A stretch of DNA of 64,000 bases from positions 248,001-312,000 of the forward strand of contig DJXN01000012.1 in NCBI GenBank assembly GCA_002449765.1, written 5' to 3'. Position numbers and translations under genes: made by a program. Positions 1-8,410 of this stretch are shown here, one piece after another (the first letter of the stretch is position 1; every line of letters begins with the position of its first letter). This stretch comes from Fibrobacter sp. UBA7003. Lineage in GTDB: Bacteria > Fibrobacterota > Fibrobacteria > Fibrobacterales > Fibrobacteraceae. The notes beneath the pieces were generated by a model. That model did no database searches. It was not told where the DNA came from and was given only the letters and a program-made list of their open reading frames with translations.

Positions 1-1123
1 CAATGCCCAGTTTCTGCTTTATGGCATCGACATGAGTCATGCAGACTAGTTCAAAAGTCTGCCCCTGCCAACTTTCTACGCTATGCGAGTTGAAGTGCTT
101 GCTCCACCATTGTTCATCAAGGGAGTTATTCGCCTGCACATACTTGAAATAAAAGAGCGTATAAAAATCAGACAACCGGTAGATGGCGTCCTTGACCTTG
201 TTGCCGAGCTGACTATAACGCAAAACGAAATCGCATCGTTCAAGGTTTTTCAGCACAACTGTCAACATTTTTCCATCGAAATGGACCTGTTTCCCTATTT
301 CAGAACGAGTCATGCCCTCTTTGTGATTGGCAAGCAATTGCACCACTTGTATATAGTATTCCGCATGGGAGAATAACGCATTGTAGAGTTCGTCAAATTC
401 TATTTTCAGCAAAGCGTTCTTGCGGAAAAAAAGACGGTCGATGTTCTGGACAAGGCTCAAGCGGGTGTCCAGCAGACTCCAGTAAAACGGGACTCCGCCC
501 AAAATCATGTATGCCTGGAGAATCTGGTATCTATCCCATGCACACCTTCTGGCTCGGAGATATTGTTCCGACTCGTAAAGCGTAAAGGGGCTCAGATAGA
601 TGCTGTTCGTAATGCGGCAATGCAACCCGCCCTGGTTCTCGACGAGCTTATCGATCATCCAGCTGGTCGCACTGCCCGTTGCAACAAACAAAATGTCTTT
701 GCGGCGGGCGGCCCAACCATTCCAAAAGTTTTCGAACTCTTCGACAAAATCCGATTTTGGGGTGTCAATCCACGGCATTTCATCAAAAAAGATGACTTTC
801 TTATGGTCGCTGGATTGCGACTCGATCCATCCGGTTAACGAATCGAATGCTTCGGACCAATCGGCAAACTCTGGCAATTTTGGCAAACGCGCGTAATGCT
901 TGATGGCCTTTGCAAAGTTTCGCAACTGCTTTTTTACGGGCAGGTTATGACCACCGACAAAAGAAAAGTCGTATTGACGGTTAAAGAACTCTTCTACAAG
1001 GAAGGTTTTGCCTACGCGGCGACGGCCATAAACAACAACGAACTCCGACTGGTCACTTTTTAAGCAACGGTCGAGTTCCCCTATTTCGCGGTTTCTTCCA
1101 ATCAGGTTCATCGGCATCCCCAT
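1..1123 (-). CDS. DUF234-type AAA ATPase (archaeal ATPase family), C-terminus cut by window edge
   Basis: Reading leftward from an ATG at 1123 the frame stays open to base 1, so the C-terminus lies outside the window. The product starts MGMPMNLIGRNREIGELDRC and has a Walker A motif (YGRRRVGKTFLVEEF, about residues 27-41). A Walker B-like stretch follows (KKVIFFDEMPWID) and then a sensor-like segment (DILFVATGSATSWM). After about residue 200 comes a winged-helix-like region (EGMTRSEIGKQV) typical of the DUF234 ATPases. These are STAND-like AAA proteins, common in mobile and defence regions, whose exact role is unknown. A TATATTTA element lies 10 bases before the ATG, so the mRNA may be nearly leaderless. 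It is on the same strand as the upstream hsd genes but is separated from hsdS by 147 bases holding a repeat. Confidence 0.85.
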   Translation of the reverse strand, partial: MGMPMNLIGRNREIGELDRCLKSDQSEFVVVYGRRRVGKTFLVEEFFNRQYDFSFVGGHNLPVKKQLRNFAKAIKHYARLPKLPEFADWSEAFDSLTGWIESQSSDHKKVIFFDEMPWIDTPKSDFVEEFENFWNGWAARRKDILFVATGSATSWMIDKLVENQGGLHCRITNSIYLSPFTLYESEQYLRARRCAWDRYQILQAYMILGGVPFYWSLLDTRLSLVQNIDRLFFRKNALLKIEFDELYNALFSHAEYYIQVVQLLANHKEGMTRSEIGKQVHFDGKMLTVVLKNLERCDFVLRYSQLGNKVKDAIYRLSDFYTLFYFKYVQANNSLDEQWWSKHFNSHSVESWQGQTFELVCMTHVDAIKQKLGI

Positions 1124-1133
1124 GCTGTTTCCC

Positions 1134-1141
1134 TAAATATA
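1134..1141 (-). promoter_or_regulatory. -7 element TATATTTA of the DUF234 ATPase gene
   Basis: Matches the TAnnTTTG-type -7 element seen before other genes here. The ATG at 1123 follows after 10 bases (GGGAAACAGC), which leaves room for little or no 5' leader; the GGGAA may still act as a weak ribosome-binding site. Confidence 0.45.
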
Positions 1142-1161
1142 CTCAAAAATCGGACCAATAG

Positions 1162-1260
1162 TTTCCCAAAAGTGATATTTTTTACGAGATTTGGGAAAAT
1201 ATATGCTAAAAACTACGGATAATTTCCCAAATCTGCAAATTTTTATGAGATTTTGGAAAT
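1162..1260. repeat. Two imperfect direct copies of a TTTCCCAAA...TTTGGGAAA inverted repeat
   Basis: Copy 1 spans about 1162-1198 and copy 2 about 1223-1259. Each begins with TTTCCCAAA and ends with TTTGGGAAA (or TTTTGGAAA), with a similar AT-rich middle that includes TTTTTAYGAGAT. They fill the space between hsdS and the ATPase promoter, so they could be paired operators for the ATPase gene or weak 3' hairpins for hsdS. Which of these is right cannot be told from sequence alone. Confidence 0.55.
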
Positions 1261-1270
1261 CTTGCTATTT

Positions 1271-2509
1271 CTAGGAAACTTCCTTTTTGCCGGTGACGTA
1301 TTCGAAGATGAGGGATTTCTTGTATTCGTCCAGGGTTTCGAGCTGACGCTGCTTATCGGCGATGGTCGCATCGATCTCGGAACATTTTTCGTCAAGATAG
1401 TCGGCGATAGCCTTCTGTTCTTCGTCATCTGTACAAAAAGGAACGGCCATATTTCCAAAATCAAAACCCGTCAACTGATTTATTGTTGAAGTAAAAAAAG
1501 ATCCAAGATAATACGAAAAGATTCCTGAATTTAATATGTAATAAATGTATTTCGGATATTTAGTTCTAAAAATCATCATAAAAGCACCATAGGTAATACG
1601 CCCATTACCAATGTCTTCAATAATTGCGTTTTTACCAATAAGTTTTCGGCTTCCATTCCTTGAACAAATGAGGATGTCACCCTTTTGAACAATCAATTCA
1701 TGCGGGATTCGACAAGAAACAAAAACATTGTCTTCGAAAGATAACTTACCATCTTTTATATTAGAAGACCGTAATACTAAATATCCCTCATCAGAATCGC
1801 AGATATCCGTAGGGGAATAAGTCAAGCCATTTCTTACTTTCCCAAGTTCTTTTAAACGTCGGGTAACCCACCCTTCGGGAATTTTGCCGATCCATTCGAT
1901 GCCGCTGTCTTTTAATTTGGCTTTAGGATTGAGACCTTTGGTAACGGCTTCGGTAATGACCGATTTCTTGTAGTCGTTCAAAATGTCAATCTGCTTCTGA
2001 ATATCCGAACAAATCGAATCAATCTCGCCACACTTCTCATCCAAAAAATCCGCAATCCTCTGCTGCTCTGCAAGAGGAGGGAAACAAACTTCAAAATTCA
2101 AGAGCATTGGCAAACGAACGGACGGAACTGTAGACTGGGCACTTCCCTTATCCATCACAGAAGGAAACAAGTTACTAATGTAATAGAAAAGGAAATTTGA
2201 ATTCACTTTAAAATTATATAAGCGGTAAACTCTTTGATGAACGGCATATTTTCCAAGCGCATGGTGAAAGACTCTGCCCGCGCCCGCGCCATCACCAGCC
2301 ATTAAAATTCCCTCTCCGTTAAATGTAAACTTTGTACTTCTTTCTACTATTGGAGAACGGACATAAAAAGGATATTCGCCATCAGGATCGGCATCTTGAG
2401 TATCACTATCGCCAGTCGTTATATCACACAAATAACGCAACCGAATAAAATCCCATTCGGTTGGCATTTGGCCAACAATATCAAGACCACTATCCTTCAT
2501 CTTACGCAT
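1271..2509 (-). CDS. hsdS: Type I restriction-modification specificity subunit HsdS
   Basis: HsdS sets the DNA target of a type I methylase by pairing two target-recognition domains with two helical spacers. The start at 2509 (MRKMKDSGLDIVGQMPTEW) gives 412 aa and is preceded by a G-rich stretch; it overlaps the end of the upstream gene by 8 bases. The two halves are visible as repeats. Recognition domain 1 (about residues 10-170) ends in a spacer FLDEKCGEIDSICSDIQKQI. Domain 2 (about 195-370) ends in YLDEKCSEIDATIADKQRQL. Each half also opens with a KDSG(L/I)xxxG motif. Length is normal for the family. It follows hsdM and the HEPN-like gene on the same strand, so the three are probably one transcript. 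Confidence 0.93.
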   Translation of the reverse strand: MRKMKDSGLDIVGQMPTEWDFIRLRYLCDITTGDSDTQDADPDGEYPFYVRSPIVERSTKFTFNGEGILMAGDGAGAGRVFHHALGKYAVHQRVYRLYNFKVNSNFLFYYISNLFPSVMDKGSAQSTVPSVRLPMLLNFEVCFPPLAEQQRIADFLDEKCGEIDSICSDIQKQIDILNDYKKSVITEAVTKGLNPKAKLKDSGIEWIGKIPEGWVTRRLKELGKVRNGLTYSPTDICDSDEGYLVLRSSNIKDGKLSFEDNVFVSCRIPHELIVQKGDILICSRNGSRKLIGKNAIIEDIGNGRITYGAFMMIFRTKYPKYIYYILNSGIFSYYLGSFFTSTINQLTGFDFGNMAVPFCTDDEEQKAIADYLDEKCSEIDATIADKQRQLETLDEYKKSLIFEYVTGKKEVS

Positions 2510-3404
2510 GCTTGCCCCCAACCTTACCATAGTTAGCAGTCAAATAGTTCACAAACGCAGAGCAACTCACCAGCATAAACTCGGCTTCTTCAAAAGTGAC
2601 ATCATTCTCGAATAGTCCTTCGGCATGTCTAATACCATTTTCATCACTTGTATAAGCGTATAGTTTAATTAAGGCTACCTCAAGAACGGGATGAATTTTC
2701 AAATTATTTTTCTTAAGAATTTTAAGTGCATCAGGGAGAGTCGCCTTATCGTTGCCAACAATAATCGAGCAAATTGATTCTACCGCAGAAATACTTTCTT
2801 TGATGCAATTTTTATAATCCTTATGTTCTCTATCTGCAATAAATCCTACAGCCTTTTTTATATGTGTTCTCGGTCCTTCAAATTCGCCGCTACACGCATC
2901 TTCAATAGACTTAATTTCGTTTTCATCTGTAATAGGAACAATCCGACCATCAACAAAGCGATATCCTACATATTCCTGTTCAAAAACGCTATTTATTATT
3001 TGATCAATAGGCTCTTTTTGCTGTATATCATGATAGTGATAAGTATAAAGTTTTTCCAACAAATCAAAAACTTCATTATAAGGAGCGTTAGAAATGATTT
3101 TTTCTATATAGGGAATTAAATTGTGCATATCGTAATGAAGAGATGCATTGAATCTAATTCCTAATACATATGTGAAAATTAGTTGACACAATTGATTTTC
3201 TTGATTATATAAGGGGCTCCCATATCGATCATAAAATTTATCACGATTAAAATATCTGTAGAGACTCACGGAAATAATGTTGAACAAAATATTCCTTGTT
3301 CTATCATCCAAATCATCAATCTGCATCTGCGTATTGCAAGAGCCCATTCCATGAGCCTCGCTAAATCCGTTACGGACATGAATCATACTTACACGTTCAG
3401 CCAT
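2502..3404 (-). CDS. HEPN/Abi-like protein between hsdM and hsdS
   Basis: A 300-aa soluble protein with no signal peptide or membrane segment. It starts 3 bases after hsdM ends and overlaps hsdS by 8 bases, so it is translated as part of the methylase operon. The N-terminal half is helical and resembles the N-terminal domains of AbiJ-type abortive-infection proteins. The C-terminal half (about residues 185-295) has an all-helical layout with the short motif DENGIRHA, an R-x-H arrangement like the RNase motif of HEPN domains. From this the protein could be an RNase or toxin-like effector kept in check by, or backing up, the methylase. That role is inference; the family resemblance is moderate and no catalytic residue is proven. 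Confidence 0.6.
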   Translation of the reverse strand: MAERVSMIHVRNGFSEAHGMGSCNTQMQIDDLDDRTRNILFNIISVSLYRYFNRDKFYDRYGSPLYNQENQLCQLIFTYVLGIRFNASLHYDMHNLIPYIEKIISNAPYNEVFDLLEKLYTYHYHDIQQKEPIDQIINSVFEQEYVGYRFVDGRIVPITDENEIKSIEDACSGEFEGPRTHIKKAVGFIADREHKDYKNCIKESISAVESICSIIVGNDKATLPDALKILKKNNLKIHPVLEVALIKLYAYTSDENGIRHAEGLFENDVTFEEAEFMLVSCSAFVNYLTANYGKVGGKHA

Positions 3405-3407
3405 ATA

Positions 3408-5507
3408 CTACCCAAACAGTTTTGCAATGCGCTTGTTCACAGACTTATCGAGTTCTACAAATTCCTTCGCCAAGTCCTTGCTCGCCTTGGGCTGCTGATA
3501 TTTGTAGAAATACCGAGTGAACGGGATTTCGGCACCTGTTTTCACGATAGGCTTCTTGGCACTTACGTCTTCTTCAAAGAAAGCCTTTGCGTCGGGAATA
3601 TGCGGCAGCACTTCGCGAGCCATGTAATCGTCGATGCTTTCGGTGTACTTGACAATTTCGGTATCCTTCGAATCGTTATCCCAAAGCACGTTGCCTTTCT
3701 TGTCTTTCTGGATTTCGGCGTCCTTGTCCATTGCAGAAAGGCCTTCCGCAATCCTGTCGAGCAACTTCTTGTCCACATCGGGGAGCAGCTCCGACAAACG
3801 CGCCATAAACGAAACCGGCTCCATAAACTTCTTCTTGCCAGTATTCGCCTTCAGCGTTTCCATGATGGAATCGTAAAGGGGCTTGCCCGCCTTCAGTTTT
3901 TTAAGGAGATTTTCTTCCTTGGCGGAAAGTTCCTCTTCGGAATTTTCAAGCTCGTTCACCTTCGCTTCGTCATAGACCGTGTTCAACGCACCCGACACAA
4001 CCAGGTTCTCGATGCGTTCATCGTCGATGGCGTAACTGCGCTGCAGCGGCTGCTTGACCACGTATTCGCGGTACATAAACTCTTCATTATCGTAAATCTG
4101 ACAAAGTTCATTTTCCTCGAAGTTTGCATACAGTTCCGTAATCTTCTTGCGATCTTCGGGTGTAATCTCGTTTCGCTTGTTTCCAAGGCTCTTGCGCAAC
4201 TTGTGGTATATCCCGCTTGCGTCGATGAGCTGCACCTTGCCACGGCGTTTTTTGCTCTTGTTCTTGGAGAGTACCCAAATGTAGGTCGCGATACCCGTGT
4301 TGTAGAAAAGGTCTGTGGGGAGCGCGATAATCGCTTCGAGCAGGTCGTTTTCCAGAAGCCAGCGACGGATCTGTGATTCGCCCGAGGCCGTGCCGCCCGT
4401 AAACAGCGGGGAACCGTTCTCGATAATGGCCGCGCGCCCACAAAGGTCGTCCATTTTGTCAACCGCCGACTGGATAAACAATAGCTGCATATCGCCAGTA
4501 GCAGGCAGGTAACCCGCACCCCAGCGGCTGTTCGCCTTGCTCTTTTCCTTGTAAACGGCTTCCTCGACACCTTCGGCGGCGTCCTTGCCGCCCCACGGCT
4601 GGCCAAACGGCGGGTTTTCCACCATAAAGCGCATCTTGGTATTTGTAAAACTGTCCGCTTTCATGGTATCTTGCAGGCGGATGTTCTCGGCGTTCTGCCC
4701 CTTGATAAGCATTTCGGCAAGGCAAATCGCGTAAGATTCCGGGTTCACCTCCTGCCCGAAGAGTCGGATGTCTGCTGTCGGGTTGAAGCGCTTCACGAAG
4801 TTTTCCGTCGTCGAGAGCATACCGCCCGTACCGCAGGCCTGGTCGCACACCGTAATCACCTTGCCATCTTCGAAAATGTCGTCGCAGCCCTCGGCAAGCA
4901 AAATGTTCACCATCGTCTTGATGATGTCACGGCCCGTGTAGTGGTCGCCCGCCTCGGCGTTTTCAGAGAATCTGCGAATAAGGTCCTCGAAAATGTAGCC
5001 CATCTTTACGTTGTCTATCGTTTTCGGGTCAAGATCCAACTCCGAGAACTTCTTAATGACACCATAAAGGCGGTTGTGCTTGTCCATCTTGTCGATTTGC
5101 TTTTCGAAATCGAGGCCCGACGAATTGCTCATGATGATTTCTTGCACGTTCGGCGAGAACGCGTTCAGGTAGCTCTTGAAATTGGCCGCGATATTTTCGG
5201 AATCGTTCAAAAGTTCGGAGAGTGTGTATTCGCTCGTGTTGTAGAACTGGAATTCCGAAATCTTGCACATCGCCTTGTAGGGGTAGTTCGGATTTTTCTT
5301 GAACTGCGCCACAACCTTCGCCTTGGTCTTTGCAAGCGCACATTCGAACCTGCGGACAATCACCATCGGGATAATGACATCCTTGTACTTGTCGCTCTGG
5401 TAAGGGCCGCGGAGCGTGTTCGCGATGGACCAAATAAAGTTGACTTCAGTCGAAACATCTACCGGGGAATCGTCAAAAACGATGTCGATGACCTTGTTCT
5501 TGGGCAT
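3408..5507 (-). CDS. hsdM: Type I restriction-modification N6-adenine methyltransferase HsdM
   Basis: HsdM transfers a methyl group from S-adenosylmethionine to adenine N6 in the target chosen by HsdS. Both signatures of the family are present: the cofactor motif DQACGTGG (about residues 222-229) and the catalytic NPPF (about 298-301). A helical HsdM N-terminal domain precedes them (about 20-150). At 699 aa it is longer than common HsdM proteins (about 500 aa), with an extra C-terminal part rich in charged helices. The start at 5507 has a good ribosome-binding site (AAAGGA). It is the first hsd gene of the leftward operon, 46 bases after the DUF2971 gene. No hsdR gene is in the window, so the complex may act only as a methylase, or the nuclease may lie outside. 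Confidence 0.95.
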   Translation of the reverse strand: MPKNKVIDIVFDDSPVDVSTEVNFIWSIANTLRGPYQSDKYKDVIIPMVIVRRFECALAKTKAKVVAQFKKNPNYPYKAMCKISEFQFYNTSEYTLSELLNDSENIAANFKSYLNAFSPNVQEIIMSNSSGLDFEKQIDKMDKHNRLYGVIKKFSELDLDPKTIDNVKMGYIFEDLIRRFSENAEAGDHYTGRDIIKTMVNILLAEGCDDIFEDGKVITVCDQACGTGGMLSTTENFVKRFNPTADIRLFGQEVNPESYAICLAEMLIKGQNAENIRLQDTMKADSFTNTKMRFMVENPPFGQPWGGKDAAEGVEEAVYKEKSKANSRWGAGYLPATGDMQLLFIQSAVDKMDDLCGRAAIIENGSPLFTGGTASGESQIRRWLLENDLLEAIIALPTDLFYNTGIATYIWVLSKNKSKKRRGKVQLIDASGIYHKLRKSLGNKRNEITPEDRKKITELYANFEENELCQIYDNEEFMYREYVVKQPLQRSYAIDDERIENLVVSGALNTVYDEAKVNELENSEEELSAKEENLLKKLKAGKPLYDSIMETLKANTGKKKFMEPVSFMARLSELLPDVDKKLLDRIAEGLSAMDKDAEIQKDKKGNVLWDNDSKDTEIVKYTESIDDYMAREVLPHIPDAKAFFEEDVSAKKPIVKTGAEIPFTRYFYKYQQPKASKDLAKEFVELDKSVNKRIAKLFG

Positions 5508-5553
5508 GAAAAATCCTTTGCTGTATCAAGGGTAAAAGTAAATAAAAATGAGA

Positions 5554-6318
5554 CTATTCTACGAGAACGGGCTTGAGCTTGAGCGCTTTGGGGTCAAGAA
5601 TTATTTGATAAATACCGATATTCGGGTTCAATTTCTTTGCAATTTCAATGATTTGTTCCTTTTTGCGCGGCAACATATTTACGCCGAGATAAACCGATTC
5701 AAAGCAATCCGGGGTGATTCTGGGATAATGGCGTATTTCTTTTCCGTCAATGGATTCTTCTTCATAAAATTCTTTTGGGACGTCATACGCAGAGCCAACC
5801 CAATGTGGATCCTCCGCAATCAACCTCATCTCTTGTTCGTGTTCCCAAACCTTGGCTTTGGTCAACAACATATCTGATGGCGAAGGTCTATCTCTAAAGT
5901 AATCAGGTTTATCATTTATATCTCTATATTTGACTTCGTAAGCCTTTTGAGGTGCCGATAGACCAATAAACCTATCCTGGCAACTCCGTAAAACAGCTTC
6001 TAGATTTAGACCAACGCAAATGCCTTTGTGGTTGTTGTAGTAAGCCCACATCAGTAACGAATCGCACACCTTTGACAAGCAACAAATCCAAGTTTGTTCC
6101 CTGTAGTTTTTCATGTGTGTATATTCCATCTGCGAAACAAACTCTGCTGGAGGCCAATTTCGCGCGTTCTTTGGGGCGTTCGAAAAGTCGAATAAGTCCG
6201 GGTGACAATCAAACGGATCGTTGAATTTTGTAGCATTGGTAAACTGAAGCGTACGGTATTTCAGCATCAGCCGACCGCCTTCAAAATCAAGATATTTGTA
6301 CAGCGTACTTACGGGCAT
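5554..6318 (-). CDS. DUF2971 domain protein
   Basis: 254 aa, cytoplasmic. The N-terminus STLYKYLDFEGGRLMLKYRT followed by LQFTNATKFNDPFDCHP is the recognisable opening of DUF2971. A middle motif ICCLSKVCDSLLMWAYYNNH (here the family's CxS...sxxMWxHYxxxxxG pattern) and a late TKAKVWEHEQEMRLI also fit. The biochemical role of the family is not known; members are often found in phage-defence and other accessory regions. It sits 46 bases upstream of hsdM on the same strand and could be the first gene of that operon. Confidence 0.8.
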   Translation of the reverse strand: MPVSTLYKYLDFEGGRLMLKYRTLQFTNATKFNDPFDCHPDLFDFSNAPKNARNWPPAEFVSQMEYTHMKNYREQTWICCLSKVCDSLLMWAYYNNHKGICVGLNLEAVLRSCQDRFIGLSAPQKAYEVKYRDINDKPDYFRDRPSPSDMLLTKAKVWEHEQEMRLIAEDPHWVGSAYDVPKEFYEEESIDGKEIRHYPRITPDCFESVYLGVNMLPRKKEQIIEIAKKLNPNIGIYQIILDPKALKLKPVLVE

Positions 6319-6460
6319 ATTTTCAAGATAGTTTTAACAGACCCTTATAAATGTATAAAAAACTACTACAAATGTGAAAATTTTGCGGACGAAAATTTCG
6401 TCCACAAACTGTTCGGCTAAAAGCAGGTCTTTACCTTGAGAAACAAAAGAATCCGCAAAA

Positions 6461-6490
6461 AAATCCCCGCTCCGAAGAGCGAGGATTTTT
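6461..6490 (-). terminator. Rho-independent terminator downstream of sbp
   Basis: Hairpin AAATCCccGCTC / GAGCgaGGATTT with a CGAA loop, flanked by A- and T-runs on both sides. It lies about 60 bases after the sbp stop codon. Confidence 0.75.
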
Positions 6491-6509
6491 GCTATGACAA
6501 TTTGGCTCT

Positions 6510-6544
6510 AGATTCTATCGCCTCTTCGAGGCTCCAGAATGACA
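6510..6544. repeat. Copy of the dispersed GTCATTCTGG...GATAGAATC repeat
   Basis: On the minus strand it reads TGTCATTCTGGAGCC, then GAAGAGGCGATAGAATC. It is an imperfect palindrome like the copies near 27271, 28321, 30852 and 31481. Confidence 0.6.
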
Positions 6545-6551
6545 ACCTGGC

Positions 6552-7601
6552 TTACTTCTTTTCGTAAATCTGGTCAAAGATGCCGCCGTTGGAGAAGTGC
6601 GTTCCCTGCGCCTTGTCCCAACCGCCGAAGTGCTCGATAGAAATCAAGTTCACGTTCTGGTCGAATTCCTTGTACTGGTCGAGAATGGCCTTGTTGGAGG
6701 GGCGGTAATGGTTCTTCGCGGCAATGTGCTGGCCGTCGTCGCTGTAGAGGTAGTTTAGATACTCGGTGGCAAGTTCGCGGGTGCCGCGCTTGTCGACCAC
6801 CTTGTCCACGATGGCAACGGAAGGTTCAGCCAGAATGCTGATGCTCGGGATTACGATTTCATAGTCGTTCGGGTAGTCCTTGAGCGCGAGGAAGGCTTCG
6901 TTTTCCCATGCGAGAAGCACGTCGCCCTGGCCGTTTTCGATAAAGGTGGTGGTAGAGCCGCGTGCACCGGAAGCGAGCACGAGCACGTTCTGGAACAGTT
7001 TCTTGATGAAGTCCTTGACCTTGGCTTCGTCGTTATTGTACTGCTTTTCGGCCCATGCCCAGGCGGCAAGGTAGTTCCAGCGTGCGCCACCGGAAGTTTT
7101 CGGGTTCGGCGTGATGATGCCAATGCCCGGCTTCACGAGGTCACCCCAGTCCTTCAGGTTCTTCGGGTTGCCCTTGCGGACCAGGAACACGATGGTGGAT
7201 GTGTACGGGGAGCTGTTCAGCGGGAATTCCTTGACCCAGCCGTCTTCGATGAGGCCCGCGTCGCGCACGGCGTTCACGTCGAATTCAAGGGCGAGCGTCA
7301 CCACGTCGGCTTCGAGACCGTTGGCCACTTCCAGGGCCTGCTTGCCGGAACCGCCGTGAGACTGCGTGATTTCCACTTCGCCACCGGTCTTTTCTTTCCA
7401 GTGCTTCTTGAAGACTTCGTTGTAGTTGGCATAGAGTTCGCGGGTCGGGTCGTAAGACACGTTGGTGAGCGTCTGCTTTTCGACCTTCTTGGCGGATGCT
7501 TCGCTCTTCTGTTCGTCAGAAGAAGAACATGCGCTAAAACCGATAGTTCCCGCAATCAGGAGACTTGCCGCAATGGCGGACTTGACAAAATTCTGATTCA
7601 T
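6552..7601 (-). CDS. sbp: Periplasmic sulfate-binding lipoprotein of an ABC importer
   Basis: 349 aa. A lipoprotein signal peptide ends in the lipobox GFSAC (Cys at about residue 25). The mature part is the sulfate/thiosulfate-binding type of solute-binding protein: [21 protein letters not shown], then [24 protein letters not shown], then [17 protein letters not shown] and [26 protein letters not shown]. These are the family's oxyanion-contacting loops. It captures sulfate for a CysTWA-type permease, but no permease or ATPase gene is in the window. It has its own promoter with the sulfur box (7653-7711) and its own terminator. Its first residues (MNQNF) and leader match those of the outer-membrane protein gene at 18038-19117. 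Confidence 0.95.
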   Translation of the reverse strand: MNQNFVKSAIAASLLIAGTIGFSACSSSDEQKSEASAKKVEKQTLTNVSYDPTRELYANYNEVFKKHWKEKTGGEVEITQSHGGSGKQALEVANGLEADVVTLALEFDVNAVRDAGLIEDGWVKEFPLNSSPYTSTIVFLVRKGNPKNLKDWGDLVKPGIGIITPNPKTSGGARWNYLAAWAWAEKQYNNDEAKVKDFIKKLFQNVLVLASGARGSTTTFIENGQGDVLLAWENEAFLALKDYPNDYEIVIPSISILAEPSVAIVDKVVDKRGTRELATEYLNYLYSDDGQHIAAKNHYRPSNKAILDQYKEFDQNVNLISIEHFGGWDKAQGTHFSNGGIFDQIYEKK

Positions 7602-7652
7602 TCTTGTACCTCGCTTGTTTATTGTTTTTTGTTTGTTGTTTTTTTGTGCGCC

Positions 7653-7711
7653 GAAATATAGAACCCGTTTTTGCCATTGTCCAATACTTAATTCTTATGC
7701 GGTATTATCGG
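7653..7711 (-). promoter_or_regulatory. sbp promoter with sulfur-regulon box
   Basis: On the minus strand: -35 TTGGAC (7679-7684), 18-base spacer, -10 TATATT (7655-7660). Ten bases upstream of the -35 ends the box CGATAATACCGCATAA. The same layout precedes the genes starting at 19117 and 23975. Confidence 0.75.
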
Positions 7712-7846
7712 ATTTTTTTATAAGTATCGCACCACAAATAGTCCCACACTATCATTAGGTATAAGAAAATAGTATAGCACCAAATATTGAGCCACGAAAC
7801 CGCAATTTGTATTTTATAGCATCACCCAAAAATCCAAGAGGTCAAT

Positions 7847-8386
7847 ATGTATTCTACCCACTACATGGATTTGCTCATGCAAAATTCCCCGTGGAACCTG
7901 ATCTACTTTATGGCAATCCCGGTAGTGCTTGCCGAAACGGTCGCCATTACGGAACTGCTCTTGCCTTTTGCGGATAAACGAAGTAACCTAGTAAAAAAGA
8001 CAAACCGTGTCTGCGGAATTTTGGGCGGCATCGCCTTTGCTATCATCGCTATTTACTTTATTCCAAATATCGTCGTGCCGCTTGCATCTAACGGCGAATT
8101 CCGCACCTGGGTCGACGCCATTGCCATCGGTTCCTACGTGATTGCCGCCGTCCCCATGATTTTGCTTGCTTTGCTCAACGTGCGCGCATTGTGGCGAAAG
8201 GCTAGTGAAGCGCGACGTTCACTTGTCCGCATTCTGCTGTTGGCGGCGTTCCTCGTATTCTCTCATATCGCCATGATTTTCGGCATGGTGGATCCGGGTA
8301 TTGCCGGCTACTCTCCCGACAAGGCCGTTCCTGCGGTATCAGCCCCTGCGGTAGAGATGGACCACCATCATCACCACCATCACTAA
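7847..8386 (+). CDS. DUF6803-type membrane protein with natural C-terminal polyhistidine tail
   Basis: 179 aa with four hydrophobic segments (about residues 18-40, 57-77, 89-110 and 124-147), so an inner-membrane protein. The opening HYMDLLMQNSPWNLIYFMAI followed by PVVLAETVAITELLLP is the hallmark of DUF6803, a family of unknown function. The last eight residues are Asp plus seven His, encoded by mixed CAC/CAT codons and followed directly by TAA, so the tail is part of the gene; it may bind a metal ion. The ribosome-binding site AGAGGT is 5 bases before the ATG. It starts a rightward run with the sulfur-carrier fusion, patB and bioB. A role in sulfur or metal transport is only a guess from the neighbours. 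Confidence 0.7.
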   Translation: MYSTHYMDLLMQNSPWNLIYFMAIPVVLAETVAITELLLPFADKRSNLVKKTNRVCGILGGIAFAIIAIYFIPNIVVPLASNGEFRTWVDAIAIGSYVIAAVPMILLALLNVRALWRKASEARRSLVRILLLAAFLVFSHIAMIFGMVDPGIAGYSPDKAVPAVSAPAVEMDHHHHHHH

Positions 8387-8410
8387 ACACTTTTATACAC
8401 GACAAAGAAA

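Larger units (their letters stand above)
6319..6551. other. Intergenic stretch between the DUF2971 gene and sbp
   Basis: No gene is supported. The right part holds the sbp terminator (6461-6490) and one copy of the dispersed repeat (6510-6544). The left part is AT-rich and should carry the DUF2971 promoter. Confidence 0.6.

Noticed and set aside
8363..8386. Polyhistidine tail as vector contamination
   Set aside because: The tail is followed by native chromosomal sequence and the next gene of the operon 24 bases on, without cloning-site sequence.
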